Shown in pieces: positions 8,745 to 18,878 of a stretch of 64,000 nucleotides of DNA (positions are counted from its first letter, which is position 1; every line of letters begins with the position of its first letter). The stretch comes from an uncultured Psychrobacter sp. (lineage in GTDB: Bacteria > Pseudomonadota > Gammaproteobacteria > Pseudomonadales > Moraxellaceae), in contig CANMUI010000001.1 in NCBI GenBank assembly GCA_947501045.1, positions 868,001 through 932,000 of the forward strand. The letters run 5' to 3'. The translations under genes were made by a program, and so were the position numbers. Under the pieces are notes generated by a model that worked only from the letters and a program-made list of their open reading frames with translations, did no database searches and had not been told where the DNA came from.

Positions 8745-10779
8745 TAGTACTAACGCGCCTATACATGCCGACAATCATGCCGAAGACGAGGTTCAAACTG
8801 AGCTTGAGGTGCAAGCTCATAACCAAGCTATATTAGAAAAATACGACCGCGAGTCTATTACTCGTCAAATCACCCAAGGCCCAGTCAGATATTTTATCGC
8901 TGGGCTTTGTATTTTATACTCCCTTTTTCATTTATACATCACCTTTAATCCTATGCCCGCCCTGCTGCAGCGCTCTGTACATGTCGGCGTTGGATTTGCA
9001 TTAATATTTTTGATTTTTCCCGCCAGTAAAAAAAGCAGTCGTCAGAAAATAGCTTGGTATGATTGGATTTGGTTTGTGCTGTCGTTATCTGGTATGAGCT
9101 ATCTGATATACGAGTATCAAGATATCGTGACCTCACGTGGCGGTATGGCAAATCAGATGGATATCATATTTTCTATCATTACTGTAGTCTGTGTGCTTGA
9201 GGGTAGTCGACGGATTACGGGCTGGATTCTGCCGATATTGGCAGGTATATTTTTAGCTTACCCTTTTGTTAGTCATCTAGACTTTATGCCGGATCGGCTG
9301 CTAACGCGGCCTTATGATATGGGTGATATTTTTGGTCAACTGTTTTTAAAAACCGAAGGCCTGTATTCTGTCGCGATTGGGGCCTCGGTAACGTTTATCT
9401 TTTTGTTTATTTTGTTTGGGGCGTTTTTAGCACGCTCGGGTATGGGACAGCTATTCAATGATTTAGCACTAGCGTTGGCAGGGGATAAAAAAGGCGGGCC
9501 TGCTAAGGTTGCGGTTATCTCCAGCGGCTTTATGGGTAGTATTAATGGCTCTGCCTTATCAAATGTGGTTAGTACTGGCGCTTTTACCATTCCGTTGATG
9601 AAGAAGGTTGGCTACCACAAAGATTTTGCGGGTGCAGTAGAGGCCAGTGCGTCCGTTGGCGGGCAAATATTGCCGCCAATCATGGGCGCTAGTGCCTTTA
9701 TTATGGCAGAGACTACAGGGTTACCTTATAGTACGATTGCTTTTGCTGCTTTGTTGCCAGCAGTACTTTATTATCTTGGCGTTATCGCGCAAGTGCATTT
9801 TCGTGCCGGACGTCGCGACTTAAAAGGTATGGCTAAAGAGAGCTTACCGCAAGTCAAAGAGGTGTTAAAAGCGCGCGGTCATATGTTATTGCCGATTGTA
9901 TTTTTAATTTACTTATTAATCCAAAACGTACCCGTAGGTTATGCCGCTGCTTATACTATTGGTTTTACCGTGGTGATTAGTATGCTGCGTAAAGAGACGC
10001 GTATGGGCGTTAAAGATATTCTAGGCGCTCTAGAAGATGGTGCGAAGCAGTCGCTGGCGGTGATGGCCGCTTGTGCGGTAGTCGGCGTGATTATTGGGGT
10101 GGTGAGTCTGACCAGCTTTGGTACCGTGATGACTTCATCGATTGTCACTTTGGGAGCAGGGTCGCTGTTTCTCACGCTCATTTTGACCATGCTGGCGTCA
10201 ATGGTGCTCGGTATGGGACTGCCGTCTATTCCTGCTTATATCATTACCGCAACCATGGCGGCTCCAGCTTTGGCAGGGTTTGATATTCCTATTTTGTCAG
10301 CGCACATGTTTGTTTTTTACTTCGGTATCTTTGCTAATATTACTCCGCCCGTGTGTCTGGCGGCCTTTGCAGGGGCCGGTATATCCGGCGGTGATCCAAT
10401 GAAAACCGGGTTTTTGTCATTAAAGTTGGCTTTAGCCGGATTCATCGTGCCCTTTATGTTTATCTATAATCCGACCATGCTCATGATAGATCCGGTAGGT
10501 TTAGCGGTTACGGCCAAAGACTTTCCTCTGCCACCACTAATGGATATCGCTACCGTGGTAGTCACCTCTATTACTGGCGTTATCGCCTTAGGGGCAGCAC
10601 TAGAGGGTTTCTTTAGAGGCGCTATGAACCCGCTAACTCGCGTTATATTAGCGATTGGCGCGCTGCTACTCATTTATCCAGAGCTGACCACAGGATTGAT
10701 CGGCGGGATTATCGTATTGATTGTCGCAGTTTGGAACATAAAAACGAGTAAGAAAGCATCCGCGCCGCTGAATGCTTAG
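8719..10779 (+). CDS. TRAP transporter permease, fused DctQ-DctM
   Basis: Inner-membrane translocation subunit of the TAXI-TRAP system. At 686 residues it is the fused form: about 60 cytoplasmic residues, a four-helix DctQ-like part (about 60-200), then a DctM-like part of roughly a dozen membrane segments. The DctM hallmarks GSINGSALSNVVSTG (about 275) and VGGQILPPIMGASAFIMAE (about 310) are present, with GMGLPSIPAYI near 500. The start has AAGGA upstream inside the DUF1850 gene, so the three genes are translationally linked. Sodium-coupled symport is inferred from the family. Confidence 0.95.
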   Translation: MSSQVIKPNSTNAPIHADNHAEDEVQTELEVQAHNQAILEKYDRESITRQITQGPVRYFIAGLCILYSLFHLYITFNPMPALLQRSVHVGVGFALIFLIFPASKKSSRQKIAWYDWIWFVLSLSGMSYLIYEYQDIVTSRGGMANQMDIIFSIITVVCVLEGSRRITGWILPILAGIFLAYPFVSHLDFMPDRLLTRPYDMGDIFGQLFLKTEGLYSVAIGASVTFIFLFILFGAFLARSGMGQLFNDLALALAGDKKGGPAKVAVISSGFMGSINGSALSNVVSTGAFTIPLMKKVGYHKDFAGAVEASASVGGQILPPIMGASAFIMAETTGLPYSTIAFAALLPAVLYYLGVIAQVHFRAGRRDLKGMAKESLPQVKEVLKARGHMLLPIVFLIYLLIQNVPVGYAAAYTIGFTVVISMLRKETRMGVKDILGALEDGAKQSLAVMAACAVVGVIIGVVSLTSFGTVMTSSIVTLGAGSLFLTLILTMLASMVLGMGLPSIPAYIITATMAAPALAGFDIPILSAHMFVFYFGIFANITPPVCLAAFAGAGISGGDPMKTGFLSLKLALAGFIVPFMFIYNPTMLMIDPVGLAVTAKDFPLPPLMDIATVVVTSITGVIALGAALEGFFRGAMNPLTRVILAIGALLLIYPELTTGLIGGIIVLIVAVWNIKTSKKASAPLNA

Positions 10780-10914
10780 AGAATAACACGTTCAAAAGCA
10801 ACAGGTTAAAATCGCGTGTGGTTTTGCCAAAGGGATAAGGCTCTATAGTCTCAGTAAACCTGATTTATAGAGTAGCTTGCTAAATAAGCCTAGCTGATAA
10901 CGCGCTATTAACGC

Positions 10915-11382
10915 TTATGTAACTCTCTTATACAACCCTTGAGCGAGCGCTTTGGCTACCATCGTCTGGCTTTGCACAAAGCCTTCGTACTTAGGCAGCT
11001 CATCCTCTATATCTTCTACGCGGCGATTATAGAACAGATGCATGGTCGGCTCAGGTAGGGCGGCGATATCTGGGTAGTTGTCCGTCGGTATTAATAAAAG
11101 GTTGCCAGCCACTGCCATCTCTATACTAGGTTTGTGACAATATTTACAAAGGCCGCGACTAATATTTGGCGGCAGTTTCCAGCGCCGAAAATGGGTTTTA
11201 TTTATGTTGAGTTCGCTGACATCTGACTTAAGCAAAACTGTCACATCATTATAAGCTTTTCCCGTATAGTCCTGACAAATTGTACAGTGGCAGATAAAAC
11301 GAGCAACAGGGGTATGGTTGATCGTATAGGTATTGCTATAACAGGAGCAAGAGCCTTCTTGCGAGGTGAAGTTGTCGCTCAT
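10915..11382 (-). CDS. GFA/CENP-V-like zinc protein
   Basis: Member of the glutathione-dependent formaldehyde-activating enzyme (GFA)-like fold, a small zinc-binding family with many members of unknown substrate. In 155 residues the cysteines follow the family pattern: CSC near residues 11-13, CHCTIC near 32-37, and CKYCHKP near 75-81. The usual CENP-V/GFA motif is thus mostly intact, but nothing identifies a glutathione or formaldehyde substrate. It is monocistronic, convergent with the TRAP operon. Confidence 0.75.
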   Translation of the reverse strand: MSDNFTSQEGSCSCYSNTYTINHTPVARFICHCTICQDYTGKAYNDVTVLLKSDVSELNINKTHFRRWKLPPNISRGLCKYCHKPSIEMAVAGNLLLIPTDNYPDIAALPEPTMHLFYNRRVEDIEDELPKYEGFVQSQTMVAKALAQGLYKRVT

Positions 11383-11461
11383 GGGTAAATCCTTTTTAAT
11401 AAGAAGTAAGAGAAGTATTGGTTTGTTATATTCGCCTGACTCTCAACTTAGTATAAACCAT

Positions 11462-11533
11462 CGTAGGCTGTGGCTTTAGCCCAGCAATTTTCTTTCGCAG
11501 AATTATAGTGCTGGGCTAAAGCCACAGCCTACG
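11462..11533. repeat. perfect 25-bp inverted repeat (hairpin element)
   Basis: CGTAGGCTGTGGCTTTAGCCCAGCA at 11462-11486 is exactly complementary to 11509-11533, with a 22-base loop. The arms are themselves rich in the half-palindrome GGCTTTAGCC / GGGCTAAAGCC. It lies upstream of the GFA-like gene and downstream of lipA, far from a T-run. It looks like a dispersed palindromic element more than a simple terminator, though it could stop transcription. Confidence 0.75.
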
Positions 11534-11620
11534 CAAATAATCTTAAATAGTTGAAAGCGAAGTTCTATGTAAAATATAGCACTAGCTGACTAGTATAATT
11601 CAGTAAAACGGTAGAAGTAT

Positions 11621-11650
11621 AAAAAAAGAGACCTTAGTAGGTCTCCTTTT
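11621..11650 (-). terminator. Rho-independent terminator of lipA
   Basis: The stem GAGACC/GGTCTC (11628-11645) with a six-base loop is followed on the minus strand by seven T, 20 bases after the lipA stop. Confidence 0.8.
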
Positions 11651-11670
11651 TGTTCATCACTATCAAATAC

Positions 11671-12714
11671 TTAACAACCAAGCTTACCTTCTGCCTCAAG
11701 TGCCTTTTTGCTACGAATAGGTGCAGGGCAATCCTCGCCGTAGTATTGGCGATCAGCAAAGTAGCTTGAGCGTACCATGGGACCGGCCCAAATACTAAAG
11801 AAGCCTATCTTTTTACCATAATCCATATAACGCTGGAACTCGTCTGGATGCACATAACGATCAACTGGCGCATGATTTTTGCTAGGTTGTAAGTACTGGC
11901 CGATCGTAATCATATCGACATTATGCGCTTTTAAATCATCGAGCAGGGCATAAATCTCTTCTTCTGTCTCACCAAGGCCAACCATAAAACCACACTTAGT
12001 AGCGATATCAGGGCGACGCTCTTTATAGAGCTTGAGCAAGTCTAGCGAGTGCTGATAATCAGAGCCGGGACGGAAGGCTTTGTACAGACGCGGAACCGTT
12101 TCAATATTATGGTTAAAGACGTCAGGCGGCGTCTCGGTCAATAAATCTAGCGCGATATCCATACGACCACGGAAATCTGGCACTAATATCTCAATCAAAC
12201 AGTTCGGACTAAGGGCACGCGACTCATTCAAAACTTCAACGAAATGTGCCGCACCGCCATCCTTGAGATCGTCACGATCCACCGAGGTGATGACCGCATA
12301 TTTAAGACCTAAGCCTTGAATAGTCTCGGCAGTATGACGCGGCTCATCCTTATCCAACTCATTCGGACGACCATGACCGACGTCGCAGAACGGACAGCGA
12401 CGGGTACAGATATCACCCATAATCATAAAGGTCGCCGTACCATCAGCGAAGCACTGCGGCAGGTTAGGGCAAGCGGCTTCTTCACAGACGGTATAGAGCT
12501 TTTGCTCACGCAAGGTGGCTTTGATACGCGCCACCTCGCTAGGCGATGACATCTTAACCCGAATCCAATCTGGCTTTTTCTTGGCCTCGACTGTCGGGAT
12601 TACCTTAATTGGGATACGCGCAACTTTATCGTAGCCGCGTAGCTTTTCGCCCTGAATGGCTTTTTTAGGTTTGACCTTAGCAGCAGGCACATGTGTTTGT
12701 ACAGCAGTTGTCAT
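11671..12714 (-). CDS. lipA: lipoyl synthase
   Basis: Radical-SAM enzyme that inserts two sulfurs into octanoyl groups on lipoyl-dependent enzymes. The 347-residue protein carries both clusters' ligands: [12 protein letters not shown] (CX4CX5C, auxiliary cluster, about residues 85-96) and CTRRCPFC (CX3CX2C, SAM cluster, about 112-119). The C-terminal RSSYFADRQ holds the conserved Ser that ligates the auxiliary cluster. An N-terminal extension of ~45 residues (Lys/Val-rich) is longer than in E. coli. No lipB is adjacent. It has its own terminator. Confidence 0.97.
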   Translation of the reverse strand: MTTAVQTHVPAAKVKPKKAIQGEKLRGYDKVARIPIKVIPTVEAKKKPDWIRVKMSSPSEVARIKATLREQKLYTVCEEAACPNLPQCFADGTATFMIMGDICTRRCPFCDVGHGRPNELDKDEPRHTAETIQGLGLKYAVITSVDRDDLKDGGAAHFVEVLNESRALSPNCLIEILVPDFRGRMDIALDLLTETPPDVFNHNIETVPRLYKAFRPGSDYQHSLDLLKLYKERRPDIATKCGFMVGLGETEEEIYALLDDLKAHNVDMITIGQYLQPSKNHAPVDRYVHPDEFQRYMDYGKKIGFFSIWAGPMVRSSYFADRQYYGEDCPAPIRSKKALEAEGKLGC

Positions 12715-12876
12715 AATTAAATTATCTCTTAACCCTTTGTAGTATAAGGGTTTATGGAATTATTAAAATGTTTTATGAGTTGAGATATTATAGCAGAAAT
12801 TTAGGCGTTAATTTTCAATGAATATTGTCTAACTGATCTTATTAAGACTACTACGATTAGTCTGATTACCATAGTT

Positions 12877-13272
12877 TTAAATATCTATGTCAATGTCCAA
12901 CTCATTCAGTATTTCTATGGCAGCACGAAACGCTTCTTGGGTGGCAGGTGCACCGCAGTATGGCAAGCTATGCATCAATACTTCTCGTATCTCAGCGACA
13001 GTTGCGCCGTTATTAATGGCACCTCGGATATGTCCTTTTAGCTCAGTTGGGCTTTTTTGCGCAATTAAAAAGGCGATGGTGATTAAGGAGCGGTATTTGC
13101 GCGGTAATACTGAATCATCTTGCCAAGTGCTGCCCCAAGCGTTTTCAATGATCCAGTCTTGCAACGGCTGGGTAAATGAGGTGGCCGCATCAAGTGAGCG
13201 CTTGACATGAGCCTCTCCCATGACCTCAGTGCGTACCTTCAATCCTTTGTTATAGTTTGAATCACTACTCAT
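12877..13272 (-). CDS. carboxymuconolactone decarboxylase family protein
   Basis: Small all-helical protein of the CMD/AhpD-like superfamily. In its 131 residues the layout resembles PcaC (4-carboxymuconolactone decarboxylase): RSLITIAFLIA (about 62-72), LKGHIRGAINNGAT and LMHSLPYCGAP (about 103-113). It lacks the CXXC of AhpD-type peroxidase reductases, which argues against that role. No other protocatechuate-pathway genes are near, so decarboxylase activity is only a family guess. The start has AAGGAT six bases upstream. Confidence 0.75.
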   Translation of the reverse strand: MSSDSNYNKGLKVRTEVMGEAHVKRSLDAATSFTQPLQDWIIENAWGSTWQDDSVLPRKYRSLITIAFLIAQKSPTELKGHIRGAINNGATVAEIREVLMHSLPYCGAPATQEAFRAAIEILNELDIDIDI

Positions 13273-13581
13273 TAGAGTATCCTTTTTATTTTAACTTAAA
13301 ATCTTCAAAACTGCTTATAAGCGTTTTATGAGGGGTGATCGATAATAATCAATATAATTATAATAATCATACGGGTTCAATCGACACATTTATATCATCA
13401 TTTTTATAATAAATATTGAATATGGCTTGATTCCAAGGCTTTTGTAGGCTGAGTCATTAACATTTGGGGCGTTTTAAGCTATTATTGCACGGATAATTAT
13501 TCCACCTAGTACATAGACGCAGGCGGTCATGCTGACTACCCACGTAATGTGCTAATCCCCCAACTGACGAGGACGACTATT

Positions 13582-16185
13582 GTGTTAGAAGCTTATCGTA
13601 AACATGTCGCAGAACGTGCTGAGCTAGGAACTGTACCGCTACCACTAAATGAGAAACAAGTAGCAGAGTTGGTTGAACTATTAAAAAACCCACCAGCAGG
13701 CGAAGATGAGTTCTTGATGAACCTGCTAGAAAACCGTATTCCTGCTGGCGTTGACCAAGCTGCTTATGTTAAAGCTGCATTTTTAGCCGCTATCCTTAAG
13801 GGTGAAGCATCATCACCACTTATCAGCAAGCAAAAAGCCGTTGAAATCCTAGGCACAATGCAAGGTGGCTACAACGTTCAGCCATTGGTCGCGGCACTAG
13901 ATGACGCCGATGTTGCGCAAGACGCTGCTGAAGCGTTGAAAAAAACGCTACTAGTATTTGACGCTTTCAATGACGTCACTGAAAAAGCTGAAGCGGGTAA
14001 TGACATTGCAAAAGAAGTCGTGCAGTCTTGGGCTGACGCTGAATGGTTCTTGAACCGTGATGCCGTACCAGAAAAGACCACTTATACGACGTTTAAAGTG
14101 ACTGGCGAAACCAACACTGATGACTTGTCTCCTGCGCAAGATGCGTGGAGCCGTCCTGACATCCCATTGCATTCATTAGCCATGCACAAAAACTCTCGCG
14201 ACGGCATCACTGCTGACGAAGAGGGCGTTGTCGGTCCAATGAAGCAGATCGAAGCGCTAAAAGAAAAAGGCCATCCACTCGCTTATGTTGGTGACGTCGT
14301 TGGTACGGGTTCTAGCCGTAAGTCTGCGACCAACTCAGTACTGTGGCTGATGGGTGAAGATATTCCTAACGTGCCAAACAAACGTGGTGGCGGTTTAGTA
14401 TTAGGTAACAACATCGCTCCTATCTTCTTTAATACTATGGAAGATTCTGGCGCATTACCAATCGAAAAAGTAGCGGTTGATAACCTAAACATGGGTGATG
14501 TGTTTGACATCTATCCGTACGAAGGCAAAATCACTAAGCATGACTCTGATGAAGTATTGTCAACGTTCAAGCTAAATTCACCGACCTTGCTTGATGAAGT
14601 TCGTGCTGGTGGCCGTATTCCATTAATCGTTGGTCGTGGTTTGACTAATCGTGCTCGTGAGTACATGGGTCTTGGTCATTCAGACGTATTTGCTAAGCCA
14701 GAAGAGCCGGCTGATACTGGTAAAGGCTTTACCCTTGCACAAAAAATGGTTGGTAAAGCTTGTGGCCTGCAAGGCGTACGTCCAGGTATGTATTGTGAGC
14801 CAAAAATGACTACAGTTGGTAGTCAGGATACCACTGGTCCTATGACCCGTGATGAGCTAAAAGATTTGGCATGTTTGGGCTTCCAAGCAGATCTAGTCAT
14901 GCAGTCATTCTGTCACACTGCTGCTTATCCAAAGCCAGTTGACGTTGAGACTCAGCATACACTACCTGACTTCATCATGAACCGTGGCGGCGTCAGCTTA
15001 CGTCCGGGCGATGGCATCATTCACTCGTGGCTTAACCGTATGCTACTTCCAGATACCGTTGGTACTGGTGGTGACTCGCATACTCGTTTTCCAATGGGTA
15101 TCTCGTTCCCAGCGGGTTCTGGCCTAGTTGCATTCGCAGCTGCGACTGGTGTTATGCCACTTGATATGCCTGAGTCTGTGCGTGTCCGCTTCGTTGGCGA
15201 GCGTCAGCCTGGTATCACTTTACGTGATTTAGTCCATGCGATTCCTTATCAGGCGATTAAAGAAGGTTACTTAACTGTCGATAAGAAAGGCAAAATCAAC
15301 GAGTTCAACGGCCGTATCCTTGAAATCGAAGGCTTAGAAGACCTAACGGCTGAGCAAGCGTTTGAGCTATCTGATGCGTCAGCTGAGCGTAGTGCTGCAG
15401 GTTGTACTATCACGCTATCTGAAGAGTCAGTGACTGAGTACTTGAACTCAAACATCACGCTTCTTAAGTGGATGATCTCAGAAGGCTATGGCGATGCGCG
15501 TACTATCAGCCGTCGTATCGAACAAATGCAAGAGTGGTTGGCTAATCCAAGCCTTATGCGTGCTGACGAAGATGCAGAATACGCTATCGATATGACCATC
15601 GATATGAGCACGATTAAAGAGCCGATTCTTTGCTGCCCGAACGATCCAGACGATGCAAAAACCTTGGCTGACGTGGCTGGTGATACCATTGATGAAGTAT
15701 TCATTGGTTCATGTATGACCAACATCGGTCACTTCCGTGCTGCCGGTAAACTGCTACAAGACGTACCAGCAGGTAGCCTCAAGACTCGTCTATGGATTGC
15801 GCCACCAACTAAGATGGATGCGCGTCAATTAATGGAAGAAGGGTATTACAACATCTACGCGCAAGCCGGCGCTCGTACTGAAATGCCTGGTTGTTCACTA
15901 TGTATGGGTAACCAAGCCCGTATCGCACCGAAGTCTACTGCGGTATCGACTTCTACCCGTAACTTCCCGAACCGTTTGGGACAAGGCGCGAACGTTTATC
16001 TAGCGTCAGCTGAACTTGCAGCGGTAGCTGCGGTATTGGGTAAATTGCCAACCAATGATGAATATCAGCAATATGCTGGCATGCTCAACAGCATGGGCGA
16101 GGAGGTGTATCAGTACATGAACTTCGATCGTATGGCAGAGTACACTGAAGAAGCGGATAAAATTAATGTTGCTCAGTTGACTTAA
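13582..16185 (+). CDS. acnB: bifunctional aconitate hydratase 2 / 2-methylisocitrate dehydratase
   Basis: TCA-cycle [4Fe-4S] enzyme interconverting citrate and isocitrate, and also acting on 2-methylcitrate derivatives. The GTG at 13582 gives 867 residues beginning [16 protein letters not shown], matching the family N-terminus. GAGGA lies nine bases upstream. The longer frame from a GTG at 13549 adds 11 non-family residues. The HEAT-like N-domain (about 1-160) is followed by the swivel domain ([11 protein letters not shown], about 250) and the catalytic domains. The cluster ligands are the Cys in FIGSCMTN and the two in [10 protein letters not shown] strong terminator follows. Confidence 0.97.
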   Translation: MLEAYRKHVAERAELGTVPLPLNEKQVAELVELLKNPPAGEDEFLMNLLENRIPAGVDQAAYVKAAFLAAILKGEASSPLISKQKAVEILGTMQGGYNVQPLVAALDDADVAQDAAEALKKTLLVFDAFNDVTEKAEAGNDIAKEVVQSWADAEWFLNRDAVPEKTTYTTFKVTGETNTDDLSPAQDAWSRPDIPLHSLAMHKNSRDGITADEEGVVGPMKQIEALKEKGHPLAYVGDVVGTGSSRKSATNSVLWLMGEDIPNVPNKRGGGLVLGNNIAPIFFNTMEDSGALPIEKVAVDNLNMGDVFDIYPYEGKITKHDSDEVLSTFKLNSPTLLDEVRAGGRIPLIVGRGLTNRAREYMGLGHSDVFAKPEEPADTGKGFTLAQKMVGKACGLQGVRPGMYCEPKMTTVGSQDTTGPMTRDELKDLACLGFQADLVMQSFCHTAAYPKPVDVETQHTLPDFIMNRGGVSLRPGDGIIHSWLNRMLLPDTVGTGGDSHTRFPMGISFPAGSGLVAFAAATGVMPLDMPESVRVRFVGERQPGITLRDLVHAIPYQAIKEGYLTVDKKGKINEFNGRILEIEGLEDLTAEQAFELSDASAERSAAGCTITLSEESVTEYLNSNITLLKWMISEGYGDARTISRRIEQMQEWLANPSLMRADEDAEYAIDMTIDMSTIKEPILCCPNDPDDAKTLADVAGDTIDEVFIGSCMTNIGHFRAAGKLLQDVPAGSLKTRLWIAPPTKMDARQLMEEGYYNIYAQAGARTEMPGCSLCMGNQARIAPKSTAVSTSTRNFPNRLGQGANVYLASAELAAVAAVLGKLPTNDEYQQYAGMLNSMGEEVYQYMNFDRMAEYTEEADKINVAQLT

Positions 16186-16221
16186 TATTGGCTTTAAAGC
16201 TAATTAATAAGATAAAAATAA

Positions 16222-16252
16222 ACCCCGTATCGTCATGATGCGGGGTTTTTTG
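16222..16252 (+). terminator. Rho-independent terminator of acnB
   Basis: ACCCCG / CGGGGT stem with a partly paired interior (16222-16246), followed by six T, 35 bases after the acnB stop. Confidence 0.85.
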
Positions 16253-16408
16253 CTATAAGCTCAGACTGGTTTCTCTCGTTATCTTAGGTATAATATAGGA
16301 GCAGGCGGAAACCGTGGCTCTGCACTTAATCCATCTTTTCTATCTCGGGACGGACCGATACTTTGATAGGCGCTTTTTTGTTTACAATCAAGTGCTCTGG
16401 AGTTTTGG

Positions 16409-16855
16409 TTGATTACTTTATCCCCACTCAAACGTCGCATCGTCTATGTGACTGTCTTTGAAATTATCGCCATCATTGCATCTACCTTCGTACTGATGAA
16501 ACTGAGCGGTGGCGACGCGGCAGAGTCGCTACCGGTTGCCGTGATGGTGTCATTGGCCGCAGTCATCTGGAACTTTATTTACAACACTGCCTTTGAAGCT
16601 TGGGAACGTCGCAAGCATGTGACCAAGCGCACGTTATGGATACGCAGTATTCATGCTTTAGGTTTCGAAGGTGGCTTGGTTTTGATTTGTCTACCACTTT
16701 ATATGATTTGGTATGATGTTGGTGTGATAAAAGCCTTTATGATGGAGGCGGCGTTACTGTTGTTCTTCTTGGTTTATACCTTTATCTTTACCCTAATCTT
16801 TGACAAGATATTTACCTTACCTTATCAATATAAAACAGCCTCTGCTTTTGAATAA
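16409..16855 (+). CDS. PACE-family multidrug efflux transporter (AceI-like)
   Basis: Proteobacterial antimicrobial compound efflux protein, an inner-membrane proton-coupled exporter related to Acinetobacter AceI, which exports chlorhexidine and short diamines. The 148-residue length and four membrane segments fit. Both halves of the tandem BTP repeat show the signature: VFEIIAI early in helix 1 (its Glu aligns with the essential AceI Glu), WNFIYNTAFE at the end of the first half, then HALGFEGGL and FFLVYTFIFTLIFDK in the second. The start is a TTG with GGAG six bases upstream. Monocistronic; substrate not predictable. Confidence 0.88.
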   Translation: MITLSPLKRRIVYVTVFEIIAIIASTFVLMKLSGGDAAESLPVAVMVSLAAVIWNFIYNTAFEAWERRKHVTKRTLWIRSIHALGFEGGLVLICLPLYMIWYDVGVIKAFMMEAALLLFFLVYTFIFTLIFDKIFTLPYQYKTASAFE

Positions 16856-16912
16856 GTAATGACATTAATGACAACGCTGTTGAGCATTATCTGTATAAAT
16901 ATCACTAAAGCA

Positions 16913-16938
16913 AAAGGCTGCCAACAGGCAGCCTTTTT
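16913..16938. terminator. bidirectional terminator between convergent genes
   Basis: AAAGGCTGCC / GGCAGCCTTT stem with a four-base loop, T-run on the plus side and A-run on the other. It can serve both the PACE gene and the convergent crotonase gene. Confidence 0.8.
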
Positions 16939-16971
16939 AATGATAGCATAAAAAAGTATGATATAAATCTA

Positions 16972-17769
16972 TTACTCACCTCGATAAACTGGCTTACGCT
17001 TCTCCATAAACGCGCTAATACCTTCTTTAAAGTCATCGGTGACCGCCATCATGTTTTGCTGATCGACTTCCATATCGAGCGCTTCATTGAGTCCAGTAAA
17101 TGCATGAACGTTCACCATATGTTTCATAGATGCCAGTGCTTTTCCGGGCAGATTGCTCAATTGCATGGCAAGCGCCTGTACTGTTACATCTAGCTCGTCG
17201 CTACTGACCACATTATTGACCAAATTTAGACGTGCCATATCATCTGCTGTTATTTTATCGCCAAGCATAATCAGCTCAGTGGTTTTAGCCGCACCAATCA
17301 ATTGATTCAATAAGTAAGTGCCTCCAGCGTCTGGAATTAAACCGATATTAACAAAGGCTTGCACGAATTTTGCGTTGTCAGCGGCAATACGAAAATCACA
17401 AGTCAGCGCTAGGTTCATCGCTGCGCCTGCGACCGCGCCTTCTAATTTAGCAATGATGGGCTTATGAATAGCACGCAGTTTTAAGCTCACTTCAGCGATT
17501 TCTTTTAACATAAAATCAATCTTGTTTGTTAACACGTCAGTTTCCATACCATCTTCAAGCATCTCACCGATATCGCCGCCGCTAGAGAAATTGTTGGCAG
17601 CGCCTTGTAACACGATTACTCGTACTTCCTTATCATCATCCGCTTTATTAAGCGCCTCCATCATCGCCACTTTCATTTTTGTACTAAAGGCGTTCAAGGT
17701 TTTTGGATTGTTCATGGTGATAATAGCGATGTGGCTATCAGTTTGGTATTCAACTAGATTTTTTGACAT
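16972..17769 (-). CDS. enoyl-CoA hydratase/isomerase family protein
   Basis: Crotonase-fold acyl-CoA enzyme. The 265-residue product from the ATG at 17769 (MSKNLVEYQ) shows the first oxyanion-hole strand FSSGGDIGEM (about 60-70) and the second GAVAGAAMNLAL (about 107-118). NIGLIPDAGGTYLL (about 137-150) has the Asp-containing pattern of PaaG-like isomerases in place of the Glu of classic hydratases, so an isomerase role is as likely as hydration. The frame is open to an ATG at 17784, but neither start has a strong ribosome-binding site. No acyl-CoA pathway partner lies beside it. Confidence 0.85.
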   Translation of the reverse strand: MSKNLVEYQTDSHIAIITMNNPKTLNAFSTKMKVAMMEALNKADDDKEVRVIVLQGAANNFSSGGDIGEMLEDGMETDVLTNKIDFMLKEIAEVSLKLRAIHKPIIAKLEGAVAGAAMNLALTCDFRIAADNAKFVQAFVNIGLIPDAGGTYLLNQLIGAAKTTELIMLGDKITADDMARLNLVNNVVSSDELDVTVQALAMQLSNLPGKALASMKHMVNVHAFTGLNEALDMEVDQQNMMAVTDDFKEGISAFMEKRKPVYRGE

Positions 17770-18058
17770 AGACTCAACTCTCATAAACGTTCAATTTGAT
17801 ACAAGCAATTAATAGTTACTATATCAGTCTAGGATGATTATAAAAGCTAGTTTTGTGAGCGCATAAGCCATATTAATATTAAAGATACACGAGTAGGTAA
17901 TAAATCCTTACTTTCAATGCGTATTTAAGTCTGGTTAAATAGTGAGTCAGAAATATCGCTATGAAATATATAACAGTTGACCTATGCTAAAGCAGTTAAG
18001 TACTAAAGTTTATCTAACAACTGTTTTCCCCAAACCATCACTAGATAAGGAGACGACT

Positions 18059-18871
18059 ATGCCCCAGATTCAGATCAATAAGGCTACTATTTATTATGAA
18101 GATAGCGCGCCTAATGACCAGCAAAAGCCTGTAATAGTATTCGCGCATGGTCTGCTATGGAGTACTCGAATGTACGACAAGCAAGTAGCCTATTTTCAAG
18201 ACGACTATCGCTGCATTGCTTTTGATTTTCGCGGGCAGGGACAATCGCAGATTACCAAGTCTGGCTACGATATGGACACCTTGACCAAAGATACTCTGGA
18301 GCTACTCGATGCTTTGAATATTGATCAGTGTCACTTTGTGGGATTATCGATGGGTGGTTTTATTGCGCAGCGTATCGCCATCAACCATCCTGAGCGTCTC
18401 TTATCGCTGATGCTCCTTGAAACGTCAGCTGATCCGGAAGATCCTGACAACGTACCAAAGTATCGTAAGCTAGTAAGCGCTATTCGCTGGCTTGGGATGA
18501 AGCGGATAAGCAAAAAGGTAATGCCGATTATGTTTGGTACTACCTTTTTAAAAGATAAATCACGTAAAGCTGAATGCAAAGAATGGCTTGAGCAAATACA
18601 AAGTAATCATAAAGTGGGCGTGGTTAAAGCTACTATGGGTGTAATTGAACGCTCAGGCGTTTATGAGCAGCTTGATAAAATTAGCACGCCTACTTTGATA
18701 ATAGTTGGTGATGAAGATGCCGCTACGCCTTATGCCAAGTCTGAACGTATGCATTTTGCGATTACAGGCTCCAAGCTTGCCGTTATTAAAGGCGCTGGTC
18801 ATACTGCAACAGTGGAAGAGCCTAAACAGGTAAATACAGTTATTAGTAAGTTTTTGGAGCTAATCCAATAA
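18059..18871 (+). CDS. alpha/beta hydrolase
   Basis: Serine hydrolase of the general alpha/beta fold, similar in layout to enol-lactonase (PcaD) and RsbQ-type enzymes. The ATG at 18059 is preceded by AAGGAGA at six bases, so it was chosen over the longer frame from 17984. In the 270 residues, FAHGLLWS (about 28-35) holds the oxyanion-hole turn, GLSMGG (about 96-101) the nucleophile Ser, VGDEDAATP (about 215) the acid, and GAGHTA (about 243-248) the His. Substrate unknown; the gene is convergent with an EamA transporter eight bases away. Confidence 0.85.
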   Translation: MPQIQINKATIYYEDSAPNDQQKPVIVFAHGLLWSTRMYDKQVAYFQDDYRCIAFDFRGQGQSQITKSGYDMDTLTKDTLELLDALNIDQCHFVGLSMGGFIAQRIAINHPERLLSLMLLETSADPEDPDNVPKYRKLVSAIRWLGMKRISKKVMPIMFGTTFLKDKSRKAECKEWLEQIQSNHKVGVVKATMGVIERSGVYEQLDKISTPTLIIVGDEDAATPYAKSERMHFAITGSKLAVIKGAGHTATVEEPKQVNTVISKFLELIQ

Positions 18872-18878
18872 AGCAGTT

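Noticed and set aside
13549..13581. Longer acnB start (GTG at 13549)
   Set aside because: The added residues do not fit the AcnB N-terminus and the GTG at 13582 has GAGGA at proper spacing.
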